From assembly GCF_016937535.1 (NCBI RefSeq), contig NZ_JAFHKK010000002.1:62001-126000 (forward strand): a stretch of 64,000 bases of DNA. The letters are read 5' to 3'. Made by a program: the position numbers and the translations under genes. Origin of the DNA: Sulfurospirillum tamanense. Its GTDB lineage: Bacteria; Campylobacterota; Campylobacteria; Campylobacterales; Campylobacteraceae. Positions 1-8,562 of the stretch are shown here, one piece after another. The notes beneath the pieces are model-generated. The model worked only from the letters and a program-made list of their open reading frames with translations. It searched no databases and was not told where the DNA came from. The first letter of the stretch is position 1. Each line of letters begins with the position of its first letter.

Positions 1-1
1 G

Positions 2-1453
2 CTTAAAGGCGAAGATCGTATTCCTGTTGTGTTGATAGGAGATGGGTCTATGAGCGCAGGGATGGTGTATGAAGCACTGAATGAACTGGGAGACAGAAAG
101 TATCCTGTTGTGATTATTTTAAACGATAATGAAATGAGCATTGCAAAACCTATTGGTGCAGTTAGTAAGTATTTGTCTCAGGCCATGGCAGGAAAGTTTT
201 ACCAAAAAATTAAGCAAAGAATGGAGCAATTTCTCACCTACTTGCCTGAGGGTGCAACATACATGGCGAAAAAATTTGAAGAGAGCTTGAAGCTCATCAC
301 TCCAGGACTTTTGTTTGAAGAGCTTGGCCTTGAATACATTGGACCTGTAGATGGGCATGATTTGGAATCTTTGATTGAAACCTTGCAAATAGCCAAAGAG
401 ATGGGCAAGCCCGTCATTGTCCATGCTCAGACGCTAAAGGGAAAAGGGTATGAAAAAGCAGAAGGGTATTATGAAAAATGGCACGGCGTAGGCCCCTTTG
501 ATTTAAAGAGTGGTAAATCACTAGGCACTTCATCCTCCAAAAACGCCACAGAGCTTTTCAGCGAAGGGTTATTGCGTCTTGCTTCATTACACGAAGATGT
601 AGTGGGAGTAACTGCTGCCATGCCAAGTGGGACAGGAATGGATAAATTAATTGAAAAATTTCCTGAACGTTTTTGGGATGTGGCCATCGCAGAACAACAT
701 GCTGTAACATCTATGGCAGCCATGGCCAAGGAAGGGTTTAAGCCTTTTATAGCCATCTACTCGACATTCTTGCAGCGGGCGTATGATCAGATTATTCATG
801 ATTGTTGCTTGATGAATCTTAATGTTGTTTTTGCTATTGATAGAGCAGGCATTGTGGGAGAAGATGGAGAGACACATCAAGGCGCATTTGATCTCTCTTT
901 TTTATATCCAATTCCTAACATGACCCTCTTTGCTCCGCGCTGCCCGCAAAGCATGGAACATGCCATTACCTATGCTTATGCACACCAAGGGCCTTGTGCT
1001 TTTCGCTACCCACGCGGTACGTTTTTAGAGTGTGGTGAACATGCGGGAAGTGTTTTTGAGTATGGTAAAGGCGAAGTTCTTGAAGAGGGTGAAACCTCTG
1101 TATTTATTGGTTATGGCAAGGGTGTGGGAAAGGCATGGGCAACCAAACAACTGGTTAAAAAAGAGATGAATCCTGCTTTGGTTGATTTAAAATTTCTAAA
1201 ACCTCTTGATGAGGAGTTGTTGTTAGGCTTGGCACAACGCTATAGCCAATGGTATGTTTTTAGCGATTCAGCAAAATGTGGAGGCGTGGGTGCAATTTTG
1301 AGTCATTGGCTCCAAACGCAGGGTATTTTAACTGTACATGTAAAGAGTTTTGAATACGGCGATGCGTTTATTGAACATGGAAAAACAGCGCTAATAGAAG
1401 AGCACTTGGGGGTTTCCCCTGAAACGATAGCAAAAAGCTTAAAAATAACCTAA
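2..1453 (+). CDS. dxs: 1-deoxy-D-xylulose-5-phosphate synthase, 5' end cut off
   Basis: The window opens inside this gene. The frame is open from base 2, giving 483 C-terminal residues of a protein that is usually about 610 long. DXS joins pyruvate and glyceraldehyde 3-phosphate, using thiamine diphosphate, at the start of the non-mevalonate isoprenoid pathway. The GDGSMSAGMVYEALNE stretch belongs to the thiamine diphosphate/Mg binding region. AEQHAVT holds the catalytic glutamate of the transketolase pyrimidine domain, and RYPRG is typical of the family. Near the 3' end the sequence carries a one-mismatch copy of the window-wide palindrome, read as HVK. Identity is clear; the true start lies upstream of the window. 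Confidence 0.95.
   Translation, partial: LKGEDRIPVVLIGDGSMSAGMVYEALNELGDRKYPVVIILNDNEMSIAKPIGAVSKYLSQAMAGKFYQKIKQRMEQFLTYLPEGATYMAKKFEESLKLITPGLLFEELGLEYIGPVDGHDLESLIETLQIAKEMGKPVIVHAQTLKGKGYEKAEGYYEKWHGVGPFDLKSGKSLGTSSSKNATELFSEGLLRLASLHEDVVGVTAAMPSGTGMDKLIEKFPERFWDVAIAEQHAVTSMAAMAKEGFKPFIAIYSTFLQRAYDQIIHDCCLMNLNVVFAIDRAGIVGEDGETHQGAFDLSFLYPIPNMTLFAPRCPQSMEHAITYAYAHQGPCAFRYPRGTFLECGEHAGSVFEYGKGEVLEEGETSVFIGYGKGVGKAWATKQLVKKEMNPALVDLKFLKPLDEELLLGLAQRYSQWYVFSDSAKCGGVGAILSHWLQTQGILTVHVKSFEYGDAFIEHGKTALIEEHLGVSPETIAKSLKIT
1334..1343. repeat. One-mismatch copy of the TTACATGTAA palindrome
   Basis: GTACATGTAA inside dxs, read as VHVK. Ten further one-mismatch copies are listed in the first finding. 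Confidence 0.6.
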
Positions 1454-1502
1454 ATAGTAAAAATTATTAAATAAATAAAATACTTTTTAAAAATATTTTT
1501 GG

Positions 1503-1508
1503 CATAAT
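1503..1508 (+). promoter_or_regulatory. Probable -10 element of perR
   Basis: CATAAT lies 24 bases before the perR start in a very AT-rich leader (1454-1531). No clear -35 is seen, as is usual for vegetative promoters in Campylobacterota. No operator could be assigned. Confidence 0.35.
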
Positions 1509-1531
1509 GGAATAAAAATTAGGAAAATCCC

Positions 1532-1942
1532 ATGAAACAGTACCTTGAACTCTTAAAAGAAAGAAATTTAAAGGCCACACCGCAACGTCTTTCTGTTTTG
1601 AAGACGTTGGGTGAGCACATGCACCCTACGATGGAAGAGCTTTATGAGAAAATCAAAGAAGATCACCCTTCGGTTTCGTTGGCTACGGTTTATAAAAATG
1701 TCAACACTTTAAAAGAAGAGGGGCTGATTGCAGAAATCAATACACCTGGGTCTAAAACCCGCTATGATATTTTTTGCCATCCGCATATCCATCTTGTGTG
1801 TGCTGCATGCGGCGATATTCAAGACTTCCCGTGTGATATTGGTTTTGAAGCGTACCAGCATGACATTGAGGCTAAAGCGGGAAAAGAGATTAAACGCATT
1901 GATGTTGTTGCGACAGTGGAGTCGTGCAAAAAGTGTTCCTAG
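1532..1942 (+). CDS. perR: Fur-family peroxide-responsive repressor PerR
   Basis: A 136-residue Fur-family metalloregulator. The N-terminal winged helix (about 1-75) includes the SLATVYKNVNTL recognition region. The C-terminal domain has two Cys pairs (C90/C93 and C132/C135), which fit the structural zinc site. The regulatory-metal positions fit PerR: H31, D79, H85, H87 and D98. The Asp before HPHIH is the residue that separates PerR from Fur in well-studied members. The gene faces a peroxiredoxin gene, a typical PerR target, across a shared terminator. It is preferred over Fur on these residues and neighbours, but no experimental link can be seen here. Confidence 0.8.
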   Translation: MKQYLELLKERNLKATPQRLSVLKTLGEHMHPTMEELYEKIKEDHPSVSLATVYKNVNTLKEEGLIAEINTPGSKTRYDIFCHPHIHLVCAACGDIQDFPCDIGFEAYQHDIEAKAGKEIKRIDVVATVESCKKCS

Positions 1943-1945
1943 GAA

Positions 1946-1974
1946 TTTAAAGGGTGAGCATGTCACCCTTTAAA
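1946..1974. terminator. Bidirectional hairpin between perR and ahpC
   Basis: TTTAAAGGGTGA (1946-1957) and TCACCCTTTAAA (1963-1974) form a perfect 12-bp stem with a 5-base loop between two convergent genes. There is no long T run on either side, so termination strength is uncertain, but position and symmetry fit a shared terminator. Confidence 0.75.
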
Positions 1975-1985
1975 GAGGTGCTAGT

Positions 1986-2582
1986 TCAAAGTTTTTCTAC
2001 GTTTTTTGCAAGATATTCCGCAACACCTTGTGTCGAACCTTTCATTCCCTCATCTCCCTTGCTCCATCCTGCGGGGCAAACTTCTCCATGCTCATTGGTA
2101 AATAACATTGTGTCTACCATACGAATCATTTCATCAATGTTGCGTCCAAGGGGCAAGTCATTGATGACGGCATGGCGCACAGTGCCATCTTTGTCAATCA
2201 AAAAAGAACCTCGAAGCGCTACGGATTCATTGAAGAGTACATCATAATCTTTGGCGATTTTTTTAGTAAGGTCAGCAACTAAAGGGAAGCGTACTTGCCC
2301 GATACCTCCTTGATTTACCGCGGTGTTTTTCCATGCAAAGTGAGAAAACTGCGAGTCAATAGAAACACCAATGACATTAACACCACGGCTTGTGAACTCT
2401 TCTAGGCGTTTATCAAAAGCAATAATTTCTGAAGGGCAAACAAAGGTAAAGTCCAGAGGATAAAAGAAAAGAACAGCACCTTTTTCACCAATATTTTTGT
2501 AAAGATTAAAATCTTCAACGATTTGATTGTTGCCTAGTACCGCAGTAGCTGTAAAGTCGGGTGCTTTATTTGTTACTAACAT
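1986..2582 (-). CDS. ahpC: 2-Cys peroxiredoxin (AhpC/Prx1 type)
   Basis: A 198-residue typical 2-Cys peroxiredoxin, which reduces hydrogen peroxide and organic hydroperoxides in the cytoplasm. The peroxidatic Cys is C49 in DFTFVCPSE and the resolving Cys is C169 in GEVCPAGW. The downstream R123 in ALRGSFLID is also typical. Length matches the family. No AhpF-like reductase is adjacent, so electrons probably come from thioredoxin. Transcription runs toward perR, and the upstream region (2583-2747) holds a palindrome that could be an operator. The start has an AAGGAG ribosome site (minus strand) about 6 bases upstream. Confidence 0.93.
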   Translation of the reverse strand: MLVTNKAPDFTATAVLGNNQIVEDFNLYKNIGEKGAVLFFYPLDFTFVCPSEIIAFDKRLEEFTSRGVNVIGVSIDSQFSHFAWKNTAVNQGGIGQVRFPLVADLTKKIAKDYDVLFNESVALRGSFLIDKDGTVRHAVINDLPLGRNIDEMIRMVDTMLFTNEHGEVCPAGWSKGDEGMKGSTQGVAEYLAKNVEKL

Positions 2583-2631
2583 AGAAACTCCTTAATTAAG
2601 AAAATTTATTGATGGCGAAATAATATCATCT

Positions 2632-2645
2632 ATTTCTTAAGAAAT
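2632..2645. promoter_or_regulatory. Palindrome upstream of ahpC, possible operator
   Basis: ATTTCTTAAGAAAT is a perfect 14-bp palindrome about 50 bases upstream of the ahpC start. On the minus strand it sits just before a TATTAT-like -10, so it would overlap the -35 region. A PerR or other repressor site is possible; the link is inferred from position only. Confidence 0.4.
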
Positions 2646-2661
2646 TAATTAAAGATAAGTG

Positions 2662-2671
2662 TTACATGTAA
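2662..2671. repeat. TTACATGTAA palindrome, intergenic ahpC/metK
   Basis: Exact copy of the iterated palindrome, one of only three exact copies outside genes. It lies upstream of the metK -10 element. Confidence 0.9.
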
Positions 2672-2714
2672 AGGTTTGTATTAACTTTTAGTGTTCTGCG
2701 GCAAATCCTTTTGT

Positions 2715-2720
2715 TATAAT
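2715..2720 (+). promoter_or_regulatory. -10 element of metK
   Basis: A perfect TATAAT 28 bases before the metK start, without a recognisable -35, as is common in this phylum. Confidence 0.5.
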
Positions 2721-2747
2721 GCGCTTAGATATTTTTGAGGGAAAAAC

Positions 2748-3908
2748 ATGAAAAACAAGTATTTATTTACAAGTGAATCTGTAACGGAAGGGCATCCTGA
2801 TAAAATAGCCGATCAAATCAGTGATGCAATTTTAGATTATATTATTGCTCGTGATCCTGAAGCCAAAGTAGCTTGCGAAACTCTTGTTTCCAACGGCCTT
2901 TGTGTTGTGGCGGGAGGGCTTCAAACAACAACCTATGCGCCAATGCAGGAAATTGTGCGAGATGTAATTCGCCGTATTGGATATACGGATGCCACGTATG
3001 GATTTGATTACCGCACAGCTGGAGTGCTTAGTGCTGTAGGAGAACAAAGCTTGGACTTTCCTGGGAGAGCCATGAAAAAAGACGGCATCATGGGCGCGAG
3101 TGATCAAGGAACGGTCTATGGTTATGCCTGCGACGAAAGCCCATCGCTTATGCCTTTACCTATCTCACTGGCACATGCGTTAGCTTTTGCATTATCTAAA
3201 AAAAGAAAAAGTGGTATGTTGCCTTTTTTGCGCCCTGATGGCAAAACCCAAGTGACGCTTCGGTATGAAAATGATACTCCTGTTGCGGTAGAGAGCGTAG
3301 TAGTTTCCACACAGCACTCTCCCGAAATCTCCCAAGCGCTATTAAAGGAAGCAATTATTGAAGAGATTATTAAGCCCACTTTGCCTAAGCATCTCTCTTA
3401 TGAGACCCTTGTGTGTCATATTAACCCAGCGGGTCGTTTTGTTGTTGGGGGACCACAGGGTGATGCGGGACTTACAGGGCGAAAGATTGTGGTGGATAGT
3501 TATGGGGGGAGTTGTCCTCACGGAGGAGGTGCATTTAGCGGAAAAGACCCCAGTAAAATAGTCAGGAGTGGCGCTTATATGGCGCGGTATATTGCCAAAA
3601 ATCTTGTGGCAGCCAAGGTGTGCACAAAGGTTTTAGTACAACTTTCTTATGCTATTGGTATTGCTAAGCCTGTGTCGGTTTGGGTGTGGACCTATGGGAC
3701 AGCTCGCGAAACAGAAGAAAAAATTGTAGCTTGCATTTGGGAGGTTTTTGACCTTACGCCCAAGGGAATGATTTACGCCCTAGACCTCCTTCGGCCCATT
3801 TATGAAACAACAGCTTCGTATGGTCATTTTGGTAGGGAGGATGAGGGATTTGGCTGGGAGCGGTGTGATAGAGTTGAGGACATCAATGCATTTTTTGGAA
3901 GAGACTAG
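2748..3908 (+). CDS. metK: Divergent S-adenosylmethionine synthetase-like protein
   Basis: A 386-residue protein of the MetK family, which makes S-adenosylmethionine from methionine and ATP. HPDK, the E43 region (ACETLV), GLTGRK and GGGAFSGKDPSK are present. Three signatures are altered. The SPDIxxGV gating-loop motif is replaced by SLDFPGRAM (about 101-109). GAGDQG reads GASDQG (116-121). KVDRSxxY reads KIVRSGAY (270-277), putting Val272 where E. coli has the active-site Asp271. The protein also looks unlike Campylobacter jejuni MetK as I remember it. The frame is intact, so it is not an obvious pseudogene. It may be a second or altered MetK; family membership is firm, activity is not. Confidence 0.8.
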   Translation: MKNKYLFTSESVTEGHPDKIADQISDAILDYIIARDPEAKVACETLVSNGLCVVAGGLQTTTYAPMQEIVRDVIRRIGYTDATYGFDYRTAGVLSAVGEQSLDFPGRAMKKDGIMGASDQGTVYGYACDESPSLMPLPISLAHALAFALSKKRKSGMLPFLRPDGKTQVTLRYENDTPVAVESVVVSTQHSPEISQALLKEAIIEEIIKPTLPKHLSYETLVCHINPAGRFVVGGPQGDAGLTGRKIVVDSYGGSCPHGGGAFSGKDPSKIVRSGAYMARYIAKNLVAAKVCTKVLVQLSYAIGIAKPVSVWVWTYGTARETEEKIVACIWEVFDLTPKGMIYALDLLRPIYETTASYGHFGREDEGFGWERCDRVEDINAFFGRD

Positions 3909-3986
3909 GGTATTGTAAATCAAAAAAATGCAAAAAACAGTGTGCTGAGTTGGTATTTATTTTTTATACCTCTTTTAAACTTTGTG

Positions 3987-3995
3987 TGCTATAGT
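3987..3995 (+). promoter_or_regulatory. Extended -10 of the ferredoxin gene
   Basis: TGCTATAGT, an extended -10 form (TGn plus hexamer), lies 35 bases before the ferredoxin start, in the gap after metK. Confidence 0.5.
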
Positions 3996-4030
3996 TTGCA
4001 GGTTTCAACTAGAATTTCAAAGGAGAAAAG

Positions 4031-4315
4031 ATGGCTGTAAAGATTACAGATATTTGTATCAGTTGTGGCGCCTGTATCGACGAGTGTCCAGTAGAAGCAA
4101 TCGTGGATGATGACGATAACCCAACAGGAGAAGGCATTTACTACGTGTACCCTGACAAATGTGTAGAGTGTGTCGGTCACCATGACGAGCCAGCTTGTGC
4201 ATCGGCCTGTCCAACAGAAGGTTGTATTGTATGGGATGCAGCTGTCGATGGTCAGCCAAGTCGTGATGAAATTACAGCAGATATGCGTGGCGGAAACACT
4301 GCCTGCGTAGAATAA
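4031..4315 (+). CDS. 2[4Fe-4S] ferredoxin
   Basis: A 94-residue ferredoxin. The first cluster motif is CISCGACIDECP (residues about 11-22). The second starts at CVECVG and continues into CASACP, with an insertion between its second and third Cys and an extra Cys after it, the pattern of the Allochromatium/YfhL type. The acidic surface (DDDDN) fits an electron-transfer protein. Partners could be pyruvate or 2-oxoglutarate:ferredoxin oxidoreductases; none are nearby. A strong AAAGGAG ribosome site precedes the start. It has its own promoter and terminator, so it is monocistronic. Confidence 0.9.
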   Translation: MAVKITDICISCGACIDECPVEAIVDDDDNPTGEGIYYVYPDKCVECVGHHDEPACASACPTEGCIVWDAAVDGQPSRDEITADMRGGNTACVE

Positions 4316-4322
4316 TCTTCTT

Positions 4323-4350
4323 AATGGGCCCTTACTAATTCGGGCCCATT
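4323..4350 (+). terminator. Rho-independent terminator after the ferredoxin gene
   Basis: AATGGGCCC (4323-4331) pairs perfectly with GGGCCCATT (4342-4350) across a 10-base loop and is followed by a pyrimidine-rich tract. Confidence 0.85.
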
Positions 4351-4381
4351 CTCTTCTCTTCTTTTATTTAAAACAATTTTT

Positions 4382-4390
4382 TGCTATAAT
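4382..4390 (+). promoter_or_regulatory. Extended -10 of the ndk-fabH operon
   Basis: TGCTATAAT, a perfect extended -10, lies 51 bases before the ndk start and just after the preceding terminator. Confidence 0.65.
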
Positions 4391-4441
4391 CCCGACCTTG
4401 CATTGTGCAAACACTGTAATCCACCGAAGGAGTTATTGACA

Positions 4442-4855
4442 ATGGAGCAAACACTATCCATTATTAAGCCAGACGCTGTTGCTAAAGGTGTCATTGGAAA
4501 AATTGTTGACCGATTTGAGTCAAATGGGTTGAAAATAGCTGCGATGCGAAAAATTAAACTAAGCCGTGAAGATGCTGGAAAGTTTTATGAAGTTCACAAA
4601 GAACGCCCATTTTTCGGAGAATTGGTTGATTTCATGACCAGCGGACCTGTGGTTGTTATGGTTCTTGAAGGTGACAATGCAGTGGTGAAAAATCGAGAGC
4701 TTATGGGTGCAACTAACCCAAAAGAAGCAGCTCCTGGAACCATTCGAGCTGATTTTGCTCAAAGTATTGATGCTAATGCAGTACACGGAAGCGACTCTCT
4801 TGAAAATGCAAAAGGGGAGATTGAATTCTTTTTTGCAAAACGAGATATTAGCTAA
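4442..4855 (+). CDS. ndk: Nucleoside diphosphate kinase
   Basis: A 137-residue NDK, which transfers the gamma phosphate between nucleoside tri- and diphosphates via a phosphohistidine. The catalytic His lies in NAVHGSDS near residue 116, and [10 protein letters not shown] at the N-terminus is typical. The frame is open 13 codons further upstream, from a TTG. The ATG at 4442 is chosen because AAGGAG stands 8 bases before it and the protein then starts at the usual family position. It leads an operon with yceD, rpmF, plsX and fabH. Confidence 0.95.
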   Translation: MEQTLSIIKPDAVAKGVIGKIVDRFESNGLKIAAMRKIKLSREDAGKFYEVHKERPFFGELVDFMTSGPVVVMVLEGDNAVVKNRELMGATNPKEAAPGTIRADFAQSIDANAVHGSDSLENAKGEIEFFFAKRDIS

Positions 4856-4858
4856 ACA

Positions 4859-5215
4859 ATGATCATTGATTTTCGAAAGATTCCTAAAGAAGAATTTGAA
4901 ATCGATGTTAAAGAGGGCGAAGTCTCTCTAAAAGCGCGTGTTTTCAAAAAAAAATCAAACCTTCTTGTGTGCCAAGGAAAAATTTCTGGAACGCTTGAGC
5001 ATCACTGTGACAGATGTGGCGCCCCATTGCCTGTGGCTCTTGATGAGGCAGTTGAAGTTTGGATAAGCGATGGTGCAATTCCCTTAGAAGAGGAAGGGCA
5101 TTTGCTCAACTTGGTTGAATTTTTTGATGGACGTGTGGATTTTTGTGCTATTTTACATAGCGAAGTAGAAGCAATAAAGAGTGATTATTTTTATTGTCAA
5201 ACCTGTGAAAACTAA
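4859..5215 (+). CDS. yceD: YceD family protein (DUF177)
   Basis: A 118-residue protein of the YceD/DUF177 family, which usually sits directly before rpmF. In plants and E. coli the family is linked to 23S rRNA accumulation, but the exact role is unsettled. A CxxC pair (HCDRCGAPLP, around residue 58) and a second CxxC at the extreme C-terminus (FYCQTCEN) could bind zinc. It starts three bases after ndk stops, so the two are translationally linked. Confidence 0.85.
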   Translation: MIIDFRKIPKEEFEIDVKEGEVSLKARVFKKKSNLLVCQGKISGTLEHHCDRCGAPLPVALDEAVEVWISDGAIPLEEEGHLLNLVEFFDGRVDFCAILHSEVEAIKSDYFYCQTCEN

Positions 5216-5230
5216 ACAAAGGAGAGTACA

Positions 5231-5377
5231 ATGGCTGTACCAAAGAGACGCGTAAGTAAGACCCGTTCAGCAAAACGACGTACACACTATAAAGTGTCAC
5301 TCGCAATGCCTGTGAAAGACAAAGACGGTTCTTGGAAAATGCCCCACCGCATTAACAAAACAACTGGCGAATATTAA
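5231..5377 (+). CDS. rpmF: 50S ribosomal protein L32
   Basis: A 48-residue basic protein beginning [17 protein letters not shown], the standard L32 N-terminus. It has an AAAGGAG ribosome site and sits between yceD and plsX, the usual order. The four-Cys zinc motif of some L32 proteins is absent, so this is the zinc-free form. Confidence 0.95.
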   Translation: MAVPKRRVSKTRSAKRRTHYKVSLAMPVKDKDGSWKMPHRINKTTGEY

Positions 5378-5382
5378 TTCGA

Positions 5383-6378
5383 ATGTTGCGCATAGCAATT
5401 GACGCCATGGGTGGCGACTTCGGCCCAGAACCAATCGTCGAAGGAGCCATCCAGGCACTTTTAGCCTCCAAAAAAGAGTTTCATGCTATTTTGGTGGGCG
5501 ATAGCGCTGTCATTAAGCCAATGATTCCACAAGGGCTGTTAAAAAAAGTATCTTTTGTGGAGACACGCGATGTTATTGATATGCACGAATCTGCGACCGA
5601 TGCCTTAAAACGAAAAGAGTCTTCCATTTACAAAGCAGTGGATTTGGTTAAAAATGGCGAGGCAAATGCTGTGGTTTCAGCAGGGCACAGTGGCGCGACC
5701 ATGAGCCTTGCAACACTTCGCATTGGCCGTATCAAAGGGGTTGCAAGACCCGCAATTGCTACATTGATGCCAACCCTTAAAGGCGGGTATACGCTTGTGT
5801 TAGACGTAGGGGCGAATGTAGATTGCAAGCCCGAGCATCTTTTTCAGTTTGCCGTCATGGGAGAGGCCTATGCCAAAGAGGTAATGGGCGTCAAACACCC
5901 AAAAGTCGGACTTCTTTCCAATGGCGAAGAAGAGAGCAAGGGAGATGAAATCACCAAAGAAGCGCATAAAAAATTGCTCAAACTCGGTTCTTTTATTGGA
6001 AATGTTGAGGGAAACAATATTTTCGACAATTCAGTAAACGTTGTTGTTTGCGATGGATTTGTGGGAAATATCGTTTTAAAAACCAGTGAGGGAGTAGCTG
6101 ATTCCATCACGAAAATCATTCGTCAAAACATCAGACGTTCTCCTGTTGCAATCGCAGGTGCAATGTTGATGAGAAAAGTGTTTAAGATTCTTAAAACCCA
6201 AGTGGATTATGCAGAATATGGCGGAGCTCCATTGCTTGGGATTCAAGGATGTGCGATTGTTGGGCACGGTAAAAGTAATGCAAAAGCGGTAAAAAATGCT
6301 ATTTTTCAGGCTCTTAATTTTGCCGATTCAACCATTAATACAACAATCGAAAGCGAGCTTTTGCGCTATAAGATTTAA
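5383..6378 (+). CDS. plsX: Phosphate acyltransferase PlsX
   Basis: A 331-residue PlsX, which converts acyl-ACP to acyl-phosphate, the donor used by PlsY in phosphatidic acid synthesis. The N-terminal AMGGDFGPE motif and the [11 protein letters not shown] and GFVGNI motifs are typical, and full length is seen. It follows rpmF by five bases and precedes fabH, a classic lipid cluster. Its partner plsY is elsewhere in the window (17091-17711). Confidence 0.96.
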   Translation: MLRIAIDAMGGDFGPEPIVEGAIQALLASKKEFHAILVGDSAVIKPMIPQGLLKKVSFVETRDVIDMHESATDALKRKESSIYKAVDLVKNGEANAVVSAGHSGATMSLATLRIGRIKGVARPAIATLMPTLKGGYTLVLDVGANVDCKPEHLFQFAVMGEAYAKEVMGVKHPKVGLLSNGEEESKGDEITKEAHKKLLKLGSFIGNVEGNNIFDNSVNVVVCDGFVGNIVLKTSEGVADSITKIIRQNIRRSPVAIAGAMLMRKVFKILKTQVDYAEYGGAPLLGIQGCAIVGHGKSNAKAVKNAIFQALNFADSTINTTIESELLRYKI

Positions 6379-6389
6379 GCGAAGGATAT

Positions 6390-6399
6390 TTACATGTAC
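6390..6399. repeat. One-mismatch palindrome spanning the fabH start codon
   Basis: TTACATGTAC; the ATG in its centre is the fabH start codon (6394-6396). Confidence 0.6.
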
Positions 6400-7386
6400 G
6401 CGACCCTCAAATCCATCGGAGCGTATGCGCCTCAAACTATTTTGACCAACCACGACCTTGAAAAAATGGTTGATACGACCGATGAGTGGATTACTAAGCG
6501 TACAGGAATTAAAGAACGTCGTATTGCCGCCCCTGATGAAGTAACGAGTGATTTGGGTGCGGCAGCTGCAAAAATTGCCATAGCGCGCGCAGGCATTGAC
6601 CCTAAAGAGATTGATGGGGTTATTTGTGCGACGCTGAGTCCAGATTACCTTACAATGCCCTCAACCGCGTGCATGATTGCACACAAGCTCGGCCTTAGCC
6701 ACGTAATGGCATTTGACATTTCTGCAGCGTGTAGTGGATTTGTTTATTTGCTTAATCTTGCTAAAGCGTTTGTTGAATCAGGAGCATACAAAAATCTTTT
6801 GATTGTAGGTGCAGAAAAAATCAGTAGTTATGTAGATTACACCGATCGCGGTACATGTATTTTATTTGGGGATGGCGGTGGGGCTGCCATCATTGGCCAA
6901 ACTGAAAATAAAAACGAAGCAATTTTAGACGTGCATGTGGCATCTGATGGCGAATATGGTCACTTGTTAATTACGCCCGGAGGAGGTTCAAAGGAGCCTT
7001 GTTGTTTGAGTCTTCTTGAAAACAAGCGCCAATTTATCCAAATGGCGGGCAATGAAGTGTTTAAGATTGCTGTTAAAACCCTAACCAATGATGTGATTGA
7101 TATTTTGGCAAAAAACAACCTTTGCGCAGAGCAAATTGATCACTTTATTCCCCATCAAGCAAATTTTCGCATCATTGAAGCGGTGCGCCAAAAGCTAGAA
7201 TTTCCTGAGGAAAAAACTGTTTTAACTGTCCACAAATACGGCAATACCTCTGCTGCTTCGATTCCTATGGCGATGAATGATGCTTACGAAGAGGGCCGTA
7301 TCAAGCGAGGGGATTTGATCTTGCTTGATACGTTTGGGGGCGGCTTCACGTGGGGAAGCGCTCTACTTCGATTTGGGGGAGAGTAG
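6394..7386 (+). CDS. fabH: 3-oxoacyl-ACP synthase III
   Basis: A 330-residue KAS III, which condenses acetyl-CoA with malonyl-ACP to start fatty acid synthesis. The catalytic triad is visible: C113 in SAACSGF, H254 in PHQAN and N284 in KYGNTSAAS. The glycine-rich C-terminus ([14 protein letters not shown]) is standard. The start codon lies in the centre of a palindrome variant, and GAAGGA lies 8 bases upstream. The stop codon is in the loop of a terminator shared with serA. Confidence 0.97.
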   Translation: MYATLKSIGAYAPQTILTNHDLEKMVDTTDEWITKRTGIKERRIAAPDEVTSDLGAAAAKIAIARAGIDPKEIDGVICATLSPDYLTMPSTACMIAHKLGLSHVMAFDISAACSGFVYLLNLAKAFVESGAYKNLLIVGAEKISSYVDYTDRGTCILFGDGGGAAIIGQTENKNEAILDVHVASDGEYGHLLITPGGGSKEPCCLSLLENKRQFIQMAGNEVFKIAVKTLTNDVIDILAKNNLCAEQIDHFIPHQANFRIIEAVRQKLEFPEEKTVLTVHKYGNTSAASIPMAMNDAYEEGRIKRGDLILLDTFGGGFTWGSALLRFGGE

Positions 7387-7399
7387 TCTCTACCCCAAA
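7372..7399. terminator. Hairpin overlapping the ends of fabH and serA
   Basis: TTTGGGG (7372-7378) pairs with CCCCAAA (7393-7399). After one mismatch the stem continues with AGAG/CTCT around a TAGT loop. The stops of both convergent genes lie inside it. Confidence 0.75.
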
Positions 7400-8562
7400 A
7401 TAAGACGCACGCGTCGAATCCCTTCAGTCTTTTCAAGGGCCTGAATCAGGCTAGGTGAAATTTCCCCTTGAACATCAAGGAGCATGTAAGCAACATCTCC
7501 TTTGCTTTGGTTAATCATCTCATCAATATTGATTCCCTCTTTTGCCAATAATGAGGTAACTGTGCCGATAATATTGGGAATATTTTTATTTACGATACTG
7601 AGGCGTTTTATTCCTTTGCGCATCGGAAGTTTACATGTAGGGAAATTTACAGAGTTTTCAATGTTGCCACTTTCCAAAAAGTTTTTAAGTTGTCGGCTTG
7701 CCCAAATGGCGCAATTTTCTTCACTTTCTTCCGTGGAAGCTCCAAGATGAGGAACAGGAATGACTCCTTTGGCATGGATGAGTTTTGTTGTAGGAAAGTC
7801 AGTAACATAAGCGCCAATTTGCCCAGATTCCAAAGCGTCAAGAAGGTCATCTTCTTTAAACAATTCTCCACGCGCAAAATTCATAATTTTAATACCGGGC
7901 TTCATCATGGCAAATTTTTCGGCATTGTACATCTCTTTGGTGGAGGGCAGAAGAGGGACATGAATGGTGAGGTAGTCTGCGCTTTTAAGAAGGGTCTCTA
8001 GTCCTGAAGCTTTTTGCACATCATTTGAAAGTTCCCACGCACCATCTACGGATAAATACGGGTCGTACCCAATGACATTCATCCCAAGCGCGAGGGCGTC
8101 TTTGGCGACTAGAGCACCAATAGCGCCAAGACCAACAACGCCAAGGGTTTTTCCTTTGATTTCACATCCAGCGAAGTTTGCCTTTCCTTGTTCCACGAGG
8201 GCGGGGATTTGGTCTGCTGGGGCCTCTAAGGACTTAGTCCATGCAACACCACCAACCACATCCCGTGAAGCTAGCAGCATGGAGCATAGCACCAACTCTT
8301 TTACTGCATTGGCGTTAGCGCCAGGGGTATTGAAAACAACGATACCTTTTTCACTGCAACGCTCTAGGGGAATATTGTTTACACCCGCTCCTGCTCTAGC
8401 AATTGCCTTAAGAGAGATGGGAAATGGCATCTCGTGCATTTTAAAACTGCGCACGATAATTCCATCGGGCTCGTTAAATTCACTAGCAATTTCATACTGC
8501 CCGTGCGGCAAAAGGTCTAGTCCTTTTTCGGCGATCTTATTGAGGGTTTGAATCTTATACAT
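7390..8562 (-). CDS. serA: D-3-phosphoglycerate dehydrogenase, short form
   Basis: A 390-residue SerA, which oxidises 3-phosphoglycerate in the first step of serine synthesis. The NAD fold has VVGLGAIG (about 141-148). The catalytic Arg is in NFARGELF and the His in VPHLGASTEESEEN. An ACT domain (about 318-390) suits serine feedback. Residues 7631-7640 carry a palindrome variant read as PTCK. The Campylobacter jejuni enzyme is a longer form of about 527 residues as I recall. This short form and its N-terminus resemble Firmicutes enzymes, which suggests transfer together with serC. Confidence 0.93.
   Translation of the reverse strand: MYKIQTLNKIAEKGLDLLPHGQYEIASEFNEPDGIIVRSFKMHEMPFPISLKAIARAGAGVNNIPLERCSEKGIVVFNTPGANANAVKELVLCSMLLASRDVVGGVAWTKSLEAPADQIPALVEQGKANFAGCEIKGKTLGVVGLGAIGALVAKDALALGMNVIGYDPYLSVDGAWELSNDVQKASGLETLLKSADYLTIHVPLLPSTKEMYNAEKFAMMKPGIKIMNFARGELFKEDDLLDALESGQIGAYVTDFPTTKLIHAKGVIPVPHLGASTEESEENCAIWASRQLKNFLESGNIENSVNFPTCKLPMRKGIKRLSIVNKNIPNIIGTVTSLLAKEGINIDEMINQSKGDVAYMLLDVQGEISPSLIQALEKTEGIRRVRLILG

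Noticed and set aside
6851-6860. GTACATGTAT in fabH, with similar weak sites near 31392 and 43787
   Set aside because: Two or more mismatches to the palindrome, so not counted as copies.
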